Of a stretch of 64,000 nucleotides of DNA, positions 1 through 8,588 are shown in pieces. The notes beneath the pieces were generated by a model, which was given only the letters and a program-made list of their open reading frames with translations, made no database searches and was not told the origin of the DNA. The translations under genes were made by a program, and so were the position numbers. Origin of the DNA: an uncultured Lachnospiraceae bacterium. GTDB lineage: Bacteria > Bacillota > Clostridia > Lachnospirales > Lachnospiraceae. The stretch lies in the NCBI GenBank assembly GCA_910586725.1, contig CAJUJL010000004.1:36629-100628 (forward strand), in the 5' to 3' direction. Within the stretch, counting starts at the first letter, position 1. Each line of letters opens with the position of its first letter.

Positions 1-88
1 AACCGGCCGGCGCGCCGCAGAGAAGTTTTTTTAAATATTTATCCATCCTCTGTCCGGCTTCATTATTACGAATATAAAATTCCTTCAT
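1..88 (-). CDS. RluA-family pseudouridine synthase, N-terminal fragment (cut by window edge)
   Basis: An ATG at 88 preceded by GGAGG (93-97, four bases away) opens a frame of 29 residues that runs off the left edge. The visible protein has the EAGQRMDKYLKK stretch typical of the S4 RNA-binding domain at the start of RluA/RluC-type 23S rRNA pseudouridine synthases. It lies 18 bases downstream of the YgiQ-family gene and is probably cotranscribed with it. Only the S4 part is visible, so another S4-domain protein cannot be excluded. Confidence 0.7.
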   Translation of the reverse strand, partial: MKEFYIRNNEAGQRMDKYLKKLLCGAPAG

Positions 89-106
89 ATTTCCTCCAGG
101 CCAAAT

Positions 107-1990
107 TTATTTTGTCTTCTTACTGTGCCGGTTTCGAATTGTTTTTCTCTTTGCCCTTAAGGGCGGATGTTTCTTCCCCAAAGCCTCTTCTCCCCTCCGG
201 GGCCTGATCAGGCATTTGGAATCGAAGCCGATCAAATCCCTTCTTCCTGCCCGCAAAAGAGCTTCTTTGACCAGCTCATAGTTTTTCGGATCCCGATACT
301 GGATCAGGGCTCTCTGCATCGCCTTTTCATGCGGATTGACCGCCACATAGACTTTTTCCATAGTACACGGATGCAGTCCGGTATAATACATGCAGGTAGA
401 TATGGTCGACGGCGTCGGGTAAAAATCCTGCACCTGCTCCGGCATATATCCAAAATCACGCAGAAATTCCGCCAGCTCCACCGCTTCTTTTAACGTAGAC
501 CCCGGATGGGAGGACATCAGATACGGAACCATATACTGTTTTTTTCCAAGCTTTTGGTTCATCTTTTCGTATTCTCTGCAAAAACGCCGATAGACTTCCA
601 CAGAAGGCTTTCCCATTTTTTCAAGCGCGGCGTTGCTGATATGCTCCGGCGCGACTTTTAGCTGTCCGCTCACATGATGCTCGCATAGCTCCCGTAAAAA
701 TGAGGAATCTTTATCCAACAGCAGATAATCATACCGAATTCCTGAACGGATAAATACTTTTTTAACCTTTTTAAGCGCGCGAAGCTTCCTTAACAAAGAC
801 AGATAATCTTTGTGGCTGACCAGGAGATTTTTGCAGGGCGTAGGAAATAAGCACTGTTTTTTCTGACAGACGCCCTGTTCCATCTGTTTTCGGCACGACG
901 GCTCTCTGAAATTGGCCGTCGGCCCTCCCACGTCATGAATATATCCTTTGAAATCCGGATCGTCCGCAATCATCTCCGCTTCTTTTAAGATGGATGCATG
1001 GCTTCTGGCCTGAATGATTCTTCCCTGATGAAACGTAAGCGCGCAGAAATTGCATCCCCCAAAGCATCCCCTGCTGCTGACAATACTGAATTTCACTTCT
1101 TCAATCGCAGGGACGCCGCCCGCTTTTGCATAAGAAGGATGGTATGTCCTCGTAAACGGCAGGGCATAAACATCGTCCATCTCTTCCTGGCTTAACGGCT
1201 TTGCAGGAGGATTCTGCACGACAAAAAGTTTTTCATCGTATGTTTCAAACAGACGCTTTCCATTAAACGGATCTGTATTGCAGTACTGCATGTAAAAACT
1301 TTTTGCATATGCCTCTTTCTCGCTTTTTATCTGTTCAAAACAGGGCAGCTTCAGCGCATCGTATATATCTTCCCGTTTTCTCGTCTTATAGACCGTTCCG
1401 TCCACAAACGTCAGGTCCTGTATGGCAATCCCGCTGTCAAGGGCGTCCGCAATCTCAATGATGCTGCGCTCTCCCATCCCGTAGGAAATCAGATCAGCGC
1501 CGGAATCCAGAAGAATGGAACGCCTCACCTTATTGGACCAGTAATCGTAATGCGCAAGCCGCCGTAAGCTTGCTTCAATTCCTCCAATAATAATGGGCGC
1601 ATGTTTGTATTTTTTCCGAATTAAATTGCAGTAAACAATCGTTGCATAATCCGGGCGTTTTCCCATAACTCCTCCCGGTGAATAAGCATCCGTTTCTCTC
1701 CGCCGCTTCGATACGGAAAAATGGTTGACCATGGAATCCATATTTCCCGCAGTCACAAGAAATCCCAGCCGCGGCTCCCCAAAAACGTCGATATTGTCCT
1801 CTTCTTTCCATCCGGGCTGTGAAATAATTCCGACCGAATATCCGTGCGACTCTAAGATTCGTGATATAATCGCATGTCCAAAGGAAGGATGGTCCACGTA
1901 GGCGTCTCCGATCACATACACGAAATCAGGCTGCCGGATCCCTCTTGCAAGCATCTCTTCTCTGGTGATCGGTAAAAATTCTTTTTGCAT
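107..1990 (-). CDS. YgiQ family radical SAM protein
   Basis: This 627-residue protein matches the YgiQ family of large radical SAM proteins of unknown substrate. The radical SAM CxxxCxxC motif that ligates the [4Fe-4S] cluster is at Cys309, Cys313 and Cys316 (CFGGCNFC). The family's N-terminal region (PDFVYVIGDAYVDHPSFGHA) and a basic C-terminal tail ending KKTK are present, and the length is normal. The protein should be cytosolic. It sits between the HAD phosphatase upstream (7 bases) and the RluA-type synthase downstream, which suggests one transcript. The cellular role of YgiQ is not established; association with RNA modification genes here is only circumstantial. Confidence 0.92.
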   Translation of the reverse strand: MQKEFLPITREEMLARGIRQPDFVYVIGDAYVDHPSFGHAIISRILESHGYSVGIISQPGWKEEDNIDVFGEPRLGFLVTAGNMDSMVNHFSVSKRRRETDAYSPGGVMGKRPDYATIVYCNLIRKKYKHAPIIIGGIEASLRRLAHYDYWSNKVRRSILLDSGADLISYGMGERSIIEIADALDSGIAIQDLTFVDGTVYKTRKREDIYDALKLPCFEQIKSEKEAYAKSFYMQYCNTDPFNGKRLFETYDEKLFVVQNPPAKPLSQEEMDDVYALPFTRTYHPSYAKAGGVPAIEEVKFSIVSSRGCFGGCNFCALTFHQGRIIQARSHASILKEAEMIADDPDFKGYIHDVGGPTANFREPSCRKQMEQGVCQKKQCLFPTPCKNLLVSHKDYLSLLRKLRALKKVKKVFIRSGIRYDYLLLDKDSSFLRELCEHHVSGQLKVAPEHISNAALEKMGKPSVEVYRRFCREYEKMNQKLGKKQYMVPYLMSSHPGSTLKEAVELAEFLRDFGYMPEQVQDFYPTPSTISTCMYYTGLHPCTMEKVYVAVNPHEKAMQRALIQYRDPKNYELVKEALLRAGRRDLIGFDSKCLIRPRRGEEALGKKHPPLRAKRKTIRNRHSKKTK

Positions 1991-1996
1991 ATGTTC

Positions 1997-2650
1997 TTAC
2001 CAGGCTTTCATAATATCGTCATAAGTTTCTATGTAATAATCGCTCAATTCCATTTTCTTTTCTTTCTGATGCGCGGAAAAATCATCTTCCACGGCGCAGA
2101 CTTTCATTCCCGCATTTTTTCCGGCTTCAATGCCTTTTACAATGTCTTCAAACACAAGGCACTCTCCCGGCTCTACGCCCAGCTGCCTGGCCGCTTCCAG
2201 ATAAACGTCCGGAGCGGGTTTGCCTTTTTTGACCGAACACGAGGTCACAATGCAGGTCATATATTCGTCAAAATGGTATGCTTCATTGACGGCCGAAATC
2301 AGTTCTTCCGAATTGCTCGTCGCAATTCCCATTTTGATTCCTTTTTGTTTTAAATTATCCAAAAAACGCAGCGCTCCTGGTTTTGCCTGTATTTCATACC
2401 GGTATTTCTCTCTGGCCATCTGATTCCAGATAGACTTTAGTTCTTCGACCGATTCCTCCAGCTTGTAATATTCTTTACAAAAAACAGCCGTCTCCGTAAA
2501 GCTCATGCCCTCAATCTTCTCCTGTAACGAATCTTCGTATGCAATTCCCCGCTCTCCCAAAAACGCAATGTCAATATCTCTCCACAACCCCATAGAATCT
2601 ACTAACGTTCCGTCCAAATCAAATATCACGGCTTTTATCTGGTTTAGCAT
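1997..2650 (-). CDS. HAD-superfamily phosphatase (beta-phosphoglucomutase-like)
   Basis: The 217-residue protein has the HAD motif I DLDGTLVDS near residues 11-19, with the nucleophile Asp followed by the acid/base Asp two residues later. It also has motif II (TSNS), a conserved Lys in KKGKPAPDVY and motif IV (FEDIVKGIEA). The helical cap inserted after motif I is that of subfamily IA, which includes phosphoglycolate phosphatase, beta-phosphoglucomutase and sugar phosphatases. The substrate cannot be assigned from sequence. The ATG at 2650 has AGGAGG six bases upstream. The start lies inside the 3' end of the upstream pseudouridine synthase (32-base overlap), so translation is probably coupled. 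Confidence 0.9.
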   Translation of the reverse strand: MLNQIKAVIFDLDGTLVDSMGLWRDIDIAFLGERGIAYEDSLQEKIEGMSFTETAVFCKEYYKLEESVEELKSIWNQMAREKYRYEIQAKPGALRFLDNLKQKGIKMGIATSNSEELISAVNEAYHFDEYMTCIVTSCSVKKGKPAPDVYLEAARQLGVEPGECLVFEDIVKGIEAGKNAGMKVCAVEDDFSAHQKEKKMELSDYYIETYDDIMKAW

Positions 2651-3362
2651 AAGTATCCTCCTGCCCTTTCAATTCGTTCAGCTCCTGTTCGGTAAGTTCC
2701 CGGTATTCTCCGGGAGCAAGCAAATCGTCCAGCTTTACATTTCCCATGGCAGTTCTCTTTAACGCCACAACCGATCTGCCCATGGCCAAAAACATCCTCT
2801 TAATCTGATGATAACGCCCCTCCGTAATCGCAACGCGCACGCTTGAAATCTCTCCCGCCTCTAACACGGTAAGCTCCGCCGGAGCCGTCAACGTATCGTC
2901 TCCTATATCCACGCCCGCGGCAAAGGCATTGATATGCTCTGTCGTTACTGCGCCGTCTATACGGGCTTCGTAGACTTTTTTCACATGTTTTGCCGGGCTT
3001 AACAGGCGGTGAGACAAATCCCCGTCATTTGTAATCAAAAGCAGCCCTTCCGTGTCCAGATCCAGCCGTCCCACCGGAAACAAATCTTTTCTGCTGTCTT
3101 TTATGTAATCCATAACCGTATCGTGCACGTTGTCTTTCCGCGCCGTTACGCATCCTTTTGGCTTATATAACATGTAATACACATATTTTTGATAGCGCAG
3201 TCTTTTTCCAGAACAGCAGACAATCTGCGTTTGCGGATCCACATGCTGTTTGGCGCTGACAGCGCGATTGCCGTCAACCGTGACGTTTCCCTGCCTGATC
3301 AATTGTTTTACTTCATTTCTCGTGCCAAACTGCATCTTAGCCAGCAGCTTATCCAGACGCAT
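2619..3362 (-). CDS. RsuA/RluB-type rRNA pseudouridine synthase
   Basis: This 247-residue enzyme isomerises uridine to pseudouridine in rRNA. The first 60 residues form an S4 RNA-binding domain (MRLDKLLAKMQFGTRNEVK). The catalytic domain carries the family signature GRLDLDTEG at 98-106, with Asp101 as the expected catalytic residue, and later EGRYHQIKRM. Family members modify 16S U516 (RsuA) or 23S U2605 (RluB), and sequence alone does not separate them here. The gene starts 12 bases after the M23 peptidase gene and overlaps the downstream HAD gene by 32 bases, indicating an operon. Confidence 0.93.
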   Translation of the reverse strand: MRLDKLLAKMQFGTRNEVKQLIRQGNVTVDGNRAVSAKQHVDPQTQIVCCSGKRLRYQKYVYYMLYKPKGCVTARKDNVHDTVMDYIKDSRKDLFPVGRLDLDTEGLLLITNDGDLSHRLLSPAKHVKKVYEARIDGAVTTEHINAFAAGVDIGDDTLTAPAELTVLEAGEISSVRVAITEGRYHQIKRMFLAMGRSVVALKRTAMGNVKLDDLLAPGEYRELTEQELNELKGQEDTYAKPDKSRDI

Positions 3363-3373
3363 ACCATTCTCTC

Positions 3374-4006
3374 CTATTCAAAACTATATTTTAGCTGATT
3401 GGATTGCAGCTCTGTCAGAAACGGATAGGGATTGCAGCTTTTTTCTTTGCCTTCTTCATCGTTCAGATAAATGCCAACGTGCAGATGCACCGGAAAATAT
3501 CCGGTCGTCCCTTCGATTTCACTATATCCGGTGTCACCCATAAATCCCAGCAGTTCTCCTGCTTTTACTTCGTCTCCCACGCTTAAGCCGGGCGCATAAT
3601 CGCTCAAATGCGCATAATAAAAATATACGCCATGCATGCTCCGGATCCCGATTCGGTACCCGCCCAATCTAAGCCAGCCCATCTTTTCCACATAACCATC
3701 CGAGATGCTTATAACCGGATAATGTCCCCGTTTATTGACCGCCGCCATAATATCGCATCCCTCATGTCCCCGTTTCCCGCCAAAATTGCGGTTCTCCATC
3801 CAGCTGTCTCCAAAGCTGACGCCGTATCCTTTCGTATCATAGGAAGATTGCGGCACAGGAAAATATACCATATCTTCCCATACCGCCTTCAACAAATCTT
3901 CCTCATCGCTCTGCGTCGTTTCATACAAAGTATAAAACAGATACGCATCTGCAATCACAACCAGAGCAAACAGTAAAACGAAAGAAAAATATTTACGTAC
4001 CGCCAC
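3374..4006 (-). CDS. M23-family metallopeptidase, membrane anchored
   Basis: The protein has 210 residues. A hydrophobic segment at about residues 7-27 (signal anchor) is followed by an M23 (LytM/lysostaphin-type) domain. Zinc ligands expected for the family are visible: His81 and Asp85 in GHEGCD, and His174/His176 in HLHVG, with His133 in YAHLS as the catalytic histidine. It should act outside the membrane on peptidoglycan cross-bridges or stem peptides. The start codon is GTG at 4006, five bases after the stop of pepD. An AGGAG lies about 15 bases upstream, farther than usual, so the start is a little uncertain. Confidence 0.88.
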   Translation of the reverse strand: MAVRKYFSFVLLFALVVIADAYLFYTLYETTQSDEEDLLKAVWEDMVYFPVPQSSYDTKGYGVSFGDSWMENRNFGGKRGHEGCDIMAAVNKRGHYPVISISDGYVEKMGWLRLGGYRIGIRSMHGVYFYYAHLSDYAPGLSVGDEVKAGELLGFMGDTGYSEIEGTTGYFPVHLHVGIYLNDEEGKEKSCNPYPFLTELQSNQLKYSFE

Positions 4007-4011
4007 AGATT

Positions 4012-5460
4012 TTATTTCATGCTCCTTAACAATTCCACAATAAAACGATACACACGCCCGGCAGAAGAAATGCTTAACCGCTCCCTGGGCGTATGAATGT
4101 CAAAATTATCCGGTCCAAAAGAGACTGCATCCAAACCTGCTATCTTATCCGATAAGATTCCGCACTCCAGACCGGCATGTATCGCCTCAAAGACGGGCTC
4201 TGCTCCAAACATTTCCCGGTATACCTTTTGCACCTGATCCCGGATTTTTGACTCGGTGCGGTATTCCCATGCCGGGTAATCGCCTTCCATGTCAATTTCT
4301 CCTCCCAAAAATTCCGTCAAATACGCCAGTCTGTCAAACAACTCCTCTTTACGGCTTTTTACGCTGCTGCGGACGGAAGTGGAAACATAAAAACATTCCC
4401 GGTTCAGCTTCATAATCCCCGCATTCAGCGAAGTCTCTACCAGACCCTTGATGTTTGTGCTCATATGCATCACGCCATTTGGCACATTGCGCAGGTAAAA
4501 CAGAACTTTCTGCACGGAAGCCATATCCAAAACATCATACGCCTTCTCTTCCCCGATCTTTACGTCAACCGAAAGCTTCGGATCCGAAACCTGATATTCT
4601 TTTTGCAAAATGTGCGTAATGTCAGAAACATAATTTTGTAAAGCTTCTGCCTCATCCGCCGCAATCACAACATCTGCGCTTACTTCTCTGGGAATCGCGT
4701 TATCCTTCAATCCCCCGCCCAGCGCCGCAATTTTCACCTGCATCCGCATTTCCAGATATTTTAAAATCCTTCCCATCACAATGATTGCGTTTGCATGTTC
4801 TTTGTCGATTTCGCTTCCAGAATGGCCTCCCTCCAGTCCATGAAGCCTTATGGACGCCAATACGCCGTTTTCCTGCTGATAATTCACGGGAATTTGAACG
4901 TGCGCGCTAAGCCCTCCGGCACAGCTTGTCAGAAAATGCCCCTCAATATCGGAATCTATATTCAAAAGTATATGCCCTTTTAACATAGACAGATCAATCG
5001 ACTTTGCCCCAAGCAGTCCGATTTCTTCATCCGTCGTAATCACAACTTCCAGTCTGGGATGGCAAAGCGTATCGTCGTCTAAAACAGCAAGCGCGTACGC
5101 TACCGCAATGCCGTCGTCGCCTCCTAACGTAGTTCCTTTTGCTTTCAAAAAGTCGCCGTCCGTATAAAGCGTCAGGCCTTCCTTCTCAAAATCAATCTCA
5201 TACCCTTCTTCTTTCTCACAGACCATATCCATATGTCCCTGAATAATTACAGGCTCGGCGTCCTCATATCCTGCCGACGCCTCTTTGATGATCACCACAT
5301 TATTGTCCTGGTCCTGGCAATAGAAAAGATCGCGCTCTCTGGCAAAATTCACCAGATAATCGCTGATCTGCTTCGTATGGCAGGAACCATGCGGGATCCG
5401 GCTGATTTCCTCAAAATAGTGAAACACGTTTTGGGGCTGTAGATTTTCTAAAACACTCAT
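4012..5460 (-). CDS. pepD: Aminoacyl-histidine dipeptidase (Xaa-His dipeptidase, M20)
   Basis: This cytosolic zinc dipeptidase hydrolyses Xaa-His dipeptides such as carnosine. The M20C metal-binding signatures are present: GHMDMVCEKE, GGDDGIAVAYALAV and DEEIGLLGAK, followed by the lid domain and a late His-containing segment (FGPDNFDIHTPRE). The length, 482 residues, is standard for PepD. I place the start at ATG 5460 (MSVLENLQPQ) because GGAGG lies five bases upstream; an upstream in-frame ATG at 5472 overlaps that ribosome binding site. The gene is divergent from ylbJ with only 30 bases between the two start codons. Confidence 0.93.
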   Translation of the reverse strand: MSVLENLQPQNVFHYFEEISRIPHGSCHTKQISDYLVNFARERDLFYCQDQDNNVVIIKEASAGYEDAEPVIIQGHMDMVCEKEEGYEIDFEKEGLTLYTDGDFLKAKGTTLGGDDGIAVAYALAVLDDDTLCHPRLEVVITTDEEIGLLGAKSIDLSMLKGHILLNIDSDIEGHFLTSCAGGLSAHVQIPVNYQQENGVLASIRLHGLEGGHSGSEIDKEHANAIIVMGRILKYLEMRMQVKIAALGGGLKDNAIPREVSADVVIAADEAEALQNYVSDITHILQKEYQVSDPKLSVDVKIGEEKAYDVLDMASVQKVLFYLRNVPNGVMHMSTNIKGLVETSLNAGIMKLNRECFYVSTSVRSSVKSRKEELFDRLAYLTEFLGGEIDMEGDYPAWEYRTESKIRDQVQKVYREMFGAEPVFEAIHAGLECGILSDKIAGLDAVSFGPDNFDIHTPRERLSISSAGRVYRFIVELLRSMK

Positions 5461-5474
5461 AGCTACCTCCATGT

Positions 5475-5480
5475 TATAAT
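5475..5480 (+). promoter_or_regulatory. Extended -10 promoter element for ylbJ, close to the start codon
   Basis: TATAAT at 5475-5480 is preceded by TG-T, making an extended -10. It ends only ten bases before the ylbJ ATG at 5491, so the mRNA would have almost no leader. No good -35 hexamer is seen 16-18 bases upstream. Sporulation-specific sigma recognition was considered, since ylbJ is SigE-dependent in Bacillus subtilis, but no clear SigE pattern stands out. Confidence 0.4.
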
Positions 5481-5490
5481 ATATTGTATT

Positions 5491-6423
5491 ATGAAGAAAA
5501 AATTTTTTATTTTAATTGCATTGCTGTTATTTATCCTGTTTATCTTACTGCATCCATCCACATCCATGACTGCGGCCGGAAACGGGCTTTTACTGTGGTA
5601 CAAACAACTTCTGCCCGCTCTGCTTCCGCTTGCCATCTTATCGAACCTGATGGTGTATTCCAATTATATGCAGATTGTCACAAAATATTTGTATCCTCTT
5701 ACAAAGCGCTTGATTCCCACCAGTCAAAACGGATGCTTTGCCTTCTTAGGCGGCATGCTCTTCGGATTTCCGTTGGGCAGCAAGATCAGTGCGGACTTAG
5801 TATGCCAGGGAAAAATCAGCCAAAGAGAAGGGGAAATTCTTGCCATTTGCTTCAATCAGCTAAGCCCCGTATTTATAAGCGGCTATCTGTTGACCAATAT
5901 TTTAAACATGCCGCAAATGGCCGTTCCCAGCTATATCGCCCTATATCTGCCTCCGCTTTGCTATGCCAGGCAGAATTTAAGGAAACTGCGCATTCCAAAC
6001 CAAAAAAATTCGGCATCGGATTCTGTACTGGATTTTCGAATCATCGATGCCGGCATTATGAACGGGTTTGAATCCCTGACGAAACTGGGAGGATATATTG
6101 TCCTTTTCTCCATATTCGCAGCATTATTAAAAACTTACAATACAGGGTATCCTCTGGTAAACATGGTCTGCACCGGACTGGTCGAAGTTACAACCGGTAT
6201 CTCCTGCTTAAAAGATTCCGGTCTGCCTTTGCCGTTCATCTATCCGCTTGCCATATTTTTTACTTCCTTTGGGGGATTCTGCGGCTTTGCGCAAACCTTC
6301 TCCATGACGAAGGAATGCTCTTTTTCAAAGATGCGTTATCTTACATGCCGCTTTTGTTTTGCTGCTGTCAGCTGCATCATCAGTTATTTTCTAGAAGCCG
6401 CTAATCTTCATCCTCTTCCTTAA
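5491..6423 (+). CDS. ylbJ: YlbJ-type sporulation integral membrane protein
   Basis: This 310-residue polytopic membrane protein belongs to the nucleoside-recognition/gate-domain family. It has hydrophobic segments at about 5-22 and 38-58, further ones to the C terminus, and the motifs FGFPLGSKI and FNQLSPVFISGY. YlbJ homologues are needed for spore formation in Bacillus. The neighbouring coaD and rsmD also lie beside ylbJ in many Firmicutes, which supports the name. The start has no Shine-Dalgarno sequence. The 3' end overlaps the convergent coiled-coil gene by 23 bases. It supports the view that the host sporulates. Confidence 0.85.
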   Translation: MKKKFFILIALLLFILFILLHPSTSMTAAGNGLLLWYKQLLPALLPLAILSNLMVYSNYMQIVTKYLYPLTKRLIPTSQNGCFAFLGGMLFGFPLGSKISADLVCQGKISQREGEILAICFNQLSPVFISGYLLTNILNMPQMAVPSYIALYLPPLCYARQNLRKLRIPNQKNSASDSVLDFRIIDAGIMNGFESLTKLGGYIVLFSIFAALLKTYNTGYPLVNMVCTGLVEVTTGISCLKDSGLPLPFIYPLAIFFTSFGGFCGFAQTFSMTKECSFSKMRYLTCRFCFAAVSCIISYFLEAANLHPLP

Positions 6424-7018
6424 AAGCAGGATAAATCTGGCCCGGTCCGTTCTCCGGACGATTGCCGCCTTCCAGCTCCTGCGGCGCCAATTCGGAACGG
6501 TTTGACGTCACAACGTCAAGATAACTCTGCAGCGAACTCACAAAACTCTCTGTCCTTGCCCTTGAAGTCTCTATTGAACCGGATATAATCTCCTCCAGGT
6601 TTTTCAACATATTATCGGTATAAGTAATTGCGCTTGAGCGGATGTCATTGGCCGTATTCGTGGCATTGTCCAAAATCTCCTGCGCCTGCTTCGTCGCGAT
6701 CATTACGACTTCATTCGCCTGTGCATATGCCTGCTGCATAATCTCATGCTCGCTGACCAATTCATTTGTCTGAACCTGCGCCTGTGCAATGATCGTCTCG
6801 GCTTTTGCTTTTGCGTCTGCTAAAATAGCTTCTTTATTGCTGATAATTTTCTGGTAACGCTTGACTTCATCCGGCGTTTTCAATCGCAGTTCCGTAAGCA
6901 GCTCCGCCATCGTTTCCTTATCTACAATAATCTTAGAGCCATTTGATAATCTCTGAACTTTACATCCTTCTATGTACTCTTCAATTTCTTCAATAATCTG
7001 CTCCATTCTGCTATTCAT
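6401..7018 (-). CDS. Coiled-coil protein of unknown function (DivIVA / ATPase subunit-like)
   Basis: The 205-residue protein is predicted soluble and mostly helical. It opens with MEQIIEEIEEYIEGC. A long alanine/glutamine-rich heptad region at about 55-165 resembles V-type ATPase subunit H/E or DivIVA-like coiled coils, and the tail is acidic and proline-rich. I do not recognise a specific function and no catalytic motif is visible. ATG at 7018 is chosen because AAGGAG lies eight bases upstream. It follows coaD closely and ends within the convergent ylbJ, so it is the last gene of the rimO-pgsA-cinA-rsmD-coaD run. A role in envelope or division scaffolding would be a guess. Confidence 0.75.
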   Translation of the reverse strand: MNSRMEQIIEEIEEYIEGCKVQRLSNGSKIIVDKETMAELLTELRLKTPDEVKRYQKIISNKEAILADAKAKAETIIAQAQVQTNELVSEHEIMQQAYAQANEVVMIATKQAQEILDNATNTANDIRSSAITYTDNMLKNLEEIISGSIETSRARTESFVSSLQSYLDVVTSNRSELAPQELEGGNRPENGPGQIYPAFKEEDED

Positions 7019-7030
7019 TGCCCACACTCC

Positions 7031-7516
7031 TTATTTTTTAATTTTGGATTTTCCGTAAATTCTGTCAACAAACTGTGCAGGAACAAACTTAGAAATATCC
7101 CCTCCATAAGCGGCAAATTCTCTCACTACGGAAGAACTTAGATAAGAATATTTTAGGTTCGTAGTCAGAAAAACAGTTTCCACTTCCGGATTTTCTACAT
7201 GATTTGTCTGTGCAATCTGAAGCTCATATTCAAAATCTGTAACAGCCCTTAAGCCTCTTACAATAATTGTAGCGCCGCATGTTTTCATATAATCTACTAA
7301 AAGCCCGTCAAAAGAATCTACCTTTACATTTGGAATATCTTTTGTTAGTTCTCTTAACATACTAACACGTTCATCTAAAGAAAACAACGAATTTTTCGCA
7401 CTATTATTCAACACTCCCACAATCAGTTCATCAAAAATCGCAGAAGATCGTTCAATAATATCCTGATGTCCAAATGTAACAGGGTCAAAACTTCCCGGAT
7501 AAATAGCTCGTCTCAT
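7031..7516 (-). CDS. coaD: Phosphopantetheine adenylyltransferase
   Basis: CoaD transfers AMP from ATP to 4'-phosphopantetheine, the penultimate step of coenzyme A synthesis. The 161-residue protein starts MRRAIYPGSFDPVTFGH, containing the nucleotidyltransferase T/HxGH motif, and carries the conserved RGLR and YSYLSSSVVRE segments. The ATG at 7516 is preceded by GGGAGG with four bases of spacing. A longer reading from a TTG at 7528 would absorb that ribosome binding site and is rejected. It lies directly downstream of rsmD, a classic pairing in Firmicutes. Confidence 0.97.
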   Translation of the reverse strand: MRRAIYPGSFDPVTFGHQDIIERSSAIFDELIVGVLNNSAKNSLFSLDERVSMLRELTKDIPNVKVDSFDGLLVDYMKTCGATIIVRGLRAVTDFEYELQIAQTNHVENPEVETVFLTTNLKYSYLSSSVVREFAAYGGDISKFVPAQFVDRIYGKSKIKK

Positions 7517-7528
7517 ATTTCCTCCCAA

Positions 7529-8080
7529 CTAGAACCGCTTAACAAATATATGCGCATTTGTTTTATATTTTTTCTCTCTGACAATCTCAAAACCCATTTC
7601 ATTTAAATAAGAAAAATCGGTTTTCAGCGCAGCCTCCGTAATGATAAGCGTATCCTCTTTCAGCAGGGAAGAATTCTGCAAATATGCAAACACTTCTTTC
7701 TCTTCCAGCTTCCCATAAGGAGGATCCATAAAAATTATATCAAACTGATACTTTCCCTCTAAAGAAGAAAGCGCAGAAATCACATCCCTTTGGCAAAGAA
7801 GCGTTTCTTTCTGAAAATCTGTAACCGCTATGTTGTTTCTGATGCAGTCCGCAGCGCTTTTTGCATGTTCTGCAAATACCACATATTTCGCTCCCCTGCT
7901 CGCCGCTTCCAGTCCAATCTGCCCGCTTCCTGCAAACAAATCCAGAAAATAACATCCCGGCACTTCCATCTGTATCATATTAAACAGTGTTTCTTTGATT
8001 CTGTCTGTTGTCGGCCGTACGTCTTTTCCCTCAAGCGTTTTTAAACGCAGCCGTCTCCTAGTTCCCGCAATAATCCTCAT
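7529..8080 (-). CDS. rsmD: 16S rRNA (guanine966-N2)-methyltransferase
   Basis: The 183-residue SAM-dependent enzyme methylates G966 of 16S rRNA. It shows MRIIAGTRRRLRL at the N terminus, TTDRIKETLFN, the SAM-binding LDLFAGSGQIGLEA and the catalytic DPPYGK. The start at 8080 has GGAGAC about six bases upstream and matches the family's usual MRIIxG beginning. The 5' end overlaps the cinA-type gene by 23 bases, so the two are probably translationally coupled. coaD follows with 12 bases between. Confidence 0.96.
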   Translation of the reverse strand: MRIIAGTRRRLRLKTLEGKDVRPTTDRIKETLFNMIQMEVPGCYFLDLFAGSGQIGLEAASRGAKYVVFAEHAKSAADCIRNNIAVTDFQKETLLCQRDVISALSSLEGKYQFDIIFMDPPYGKLEEKEVFAYLQNSSLLKEDTLIITEAALKTDFSYLNEMGFEIVREKKYKTNAHIFVKRF

Positions 8081-8564
8081 AACTGTCTCCTTGCCCGCCG
8101 TTTTGCTCAATCATCTCTGTCACCAGTTTCAACGCTGCCTCTGCGGATTTACGCCGCACATCCTCTCTTCCGCCGGAAAAAACATAACGCTTTACCCTGA
8201 CCTTGTCCAGGTAACAGCATCCGATATAAACAAGACCCACAGGCTTTTCTTTTGTTCCCCCGTCAGGCCCCGCTATGCCGGTAGAAATAACAGATATATC
8301 CGCCTGAGCGGTTTTCCTTGCTCCCCGCGCCATCTCCTCCGCCGTCTCACTGCTGACCGCCCCAAACTTTTCCAATGTTTCATGAGATACGGAAAGCAGT
8401 TTTTCTTTTGCCTGATTGGAATACGTAATATATCCTTCCTGAAACTGTCCGGAAATCCCCGGCACATTTACAAGCGCAGCCGCAATCAATCCTCCCGTAC
8501 ACGATTCCGCCGTTGTTATAGTTAAATGATGTTGAAGCAAAAGTTCTGCAACTTTATTTTCCAT
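8058..8564 (-). CDS. CinA C-terminal domain protein, nicotinamide-nucleotide amidase
   Basis: This 168-residue protein corresponds to the stand-alone C-terminal domain of CinA (PncC), which deamidates nicotinamide mononucleotide to nicotinate mononucleotide. The signature TAESCTGGLIAAALVNVPG is at about 18-36, followed by YSNQAKEKLL and STGIAGPDGGT. The N-terminal molybdopterin-binding half of full CinA is absent, as in PncC-type proteins. It lies between pgsA and rsmD, and pgsA-cinA is a common Firmicutes order. Confidence 0.92.
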   Translation of the reverse strand: MENKVAELLLQHHLTITTAESCTGGLIAAALVNVPGISGQFQEGYITYSNQAKEKLLSVSHETLEKFGAVSSETAEEMARGARKTAQADISVISTGIAGPDGGTKEKPVGLVYIGCCYLDKVRVKRYVFSGGREDVRRKSAEAALKLVTEMIEQNGGQGDSYEDYCGN

Positions 8565-8588
8565 CTGGTTACCCTCGCTGTTTTTCTT

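Noticed and set aside
5484..6071. 195-codon plus-strand frame inside ylbJ
   Set aside because: It is an alternative frame of ylbJ; the membrane protein frame has the coherent hydrophobic pattern.
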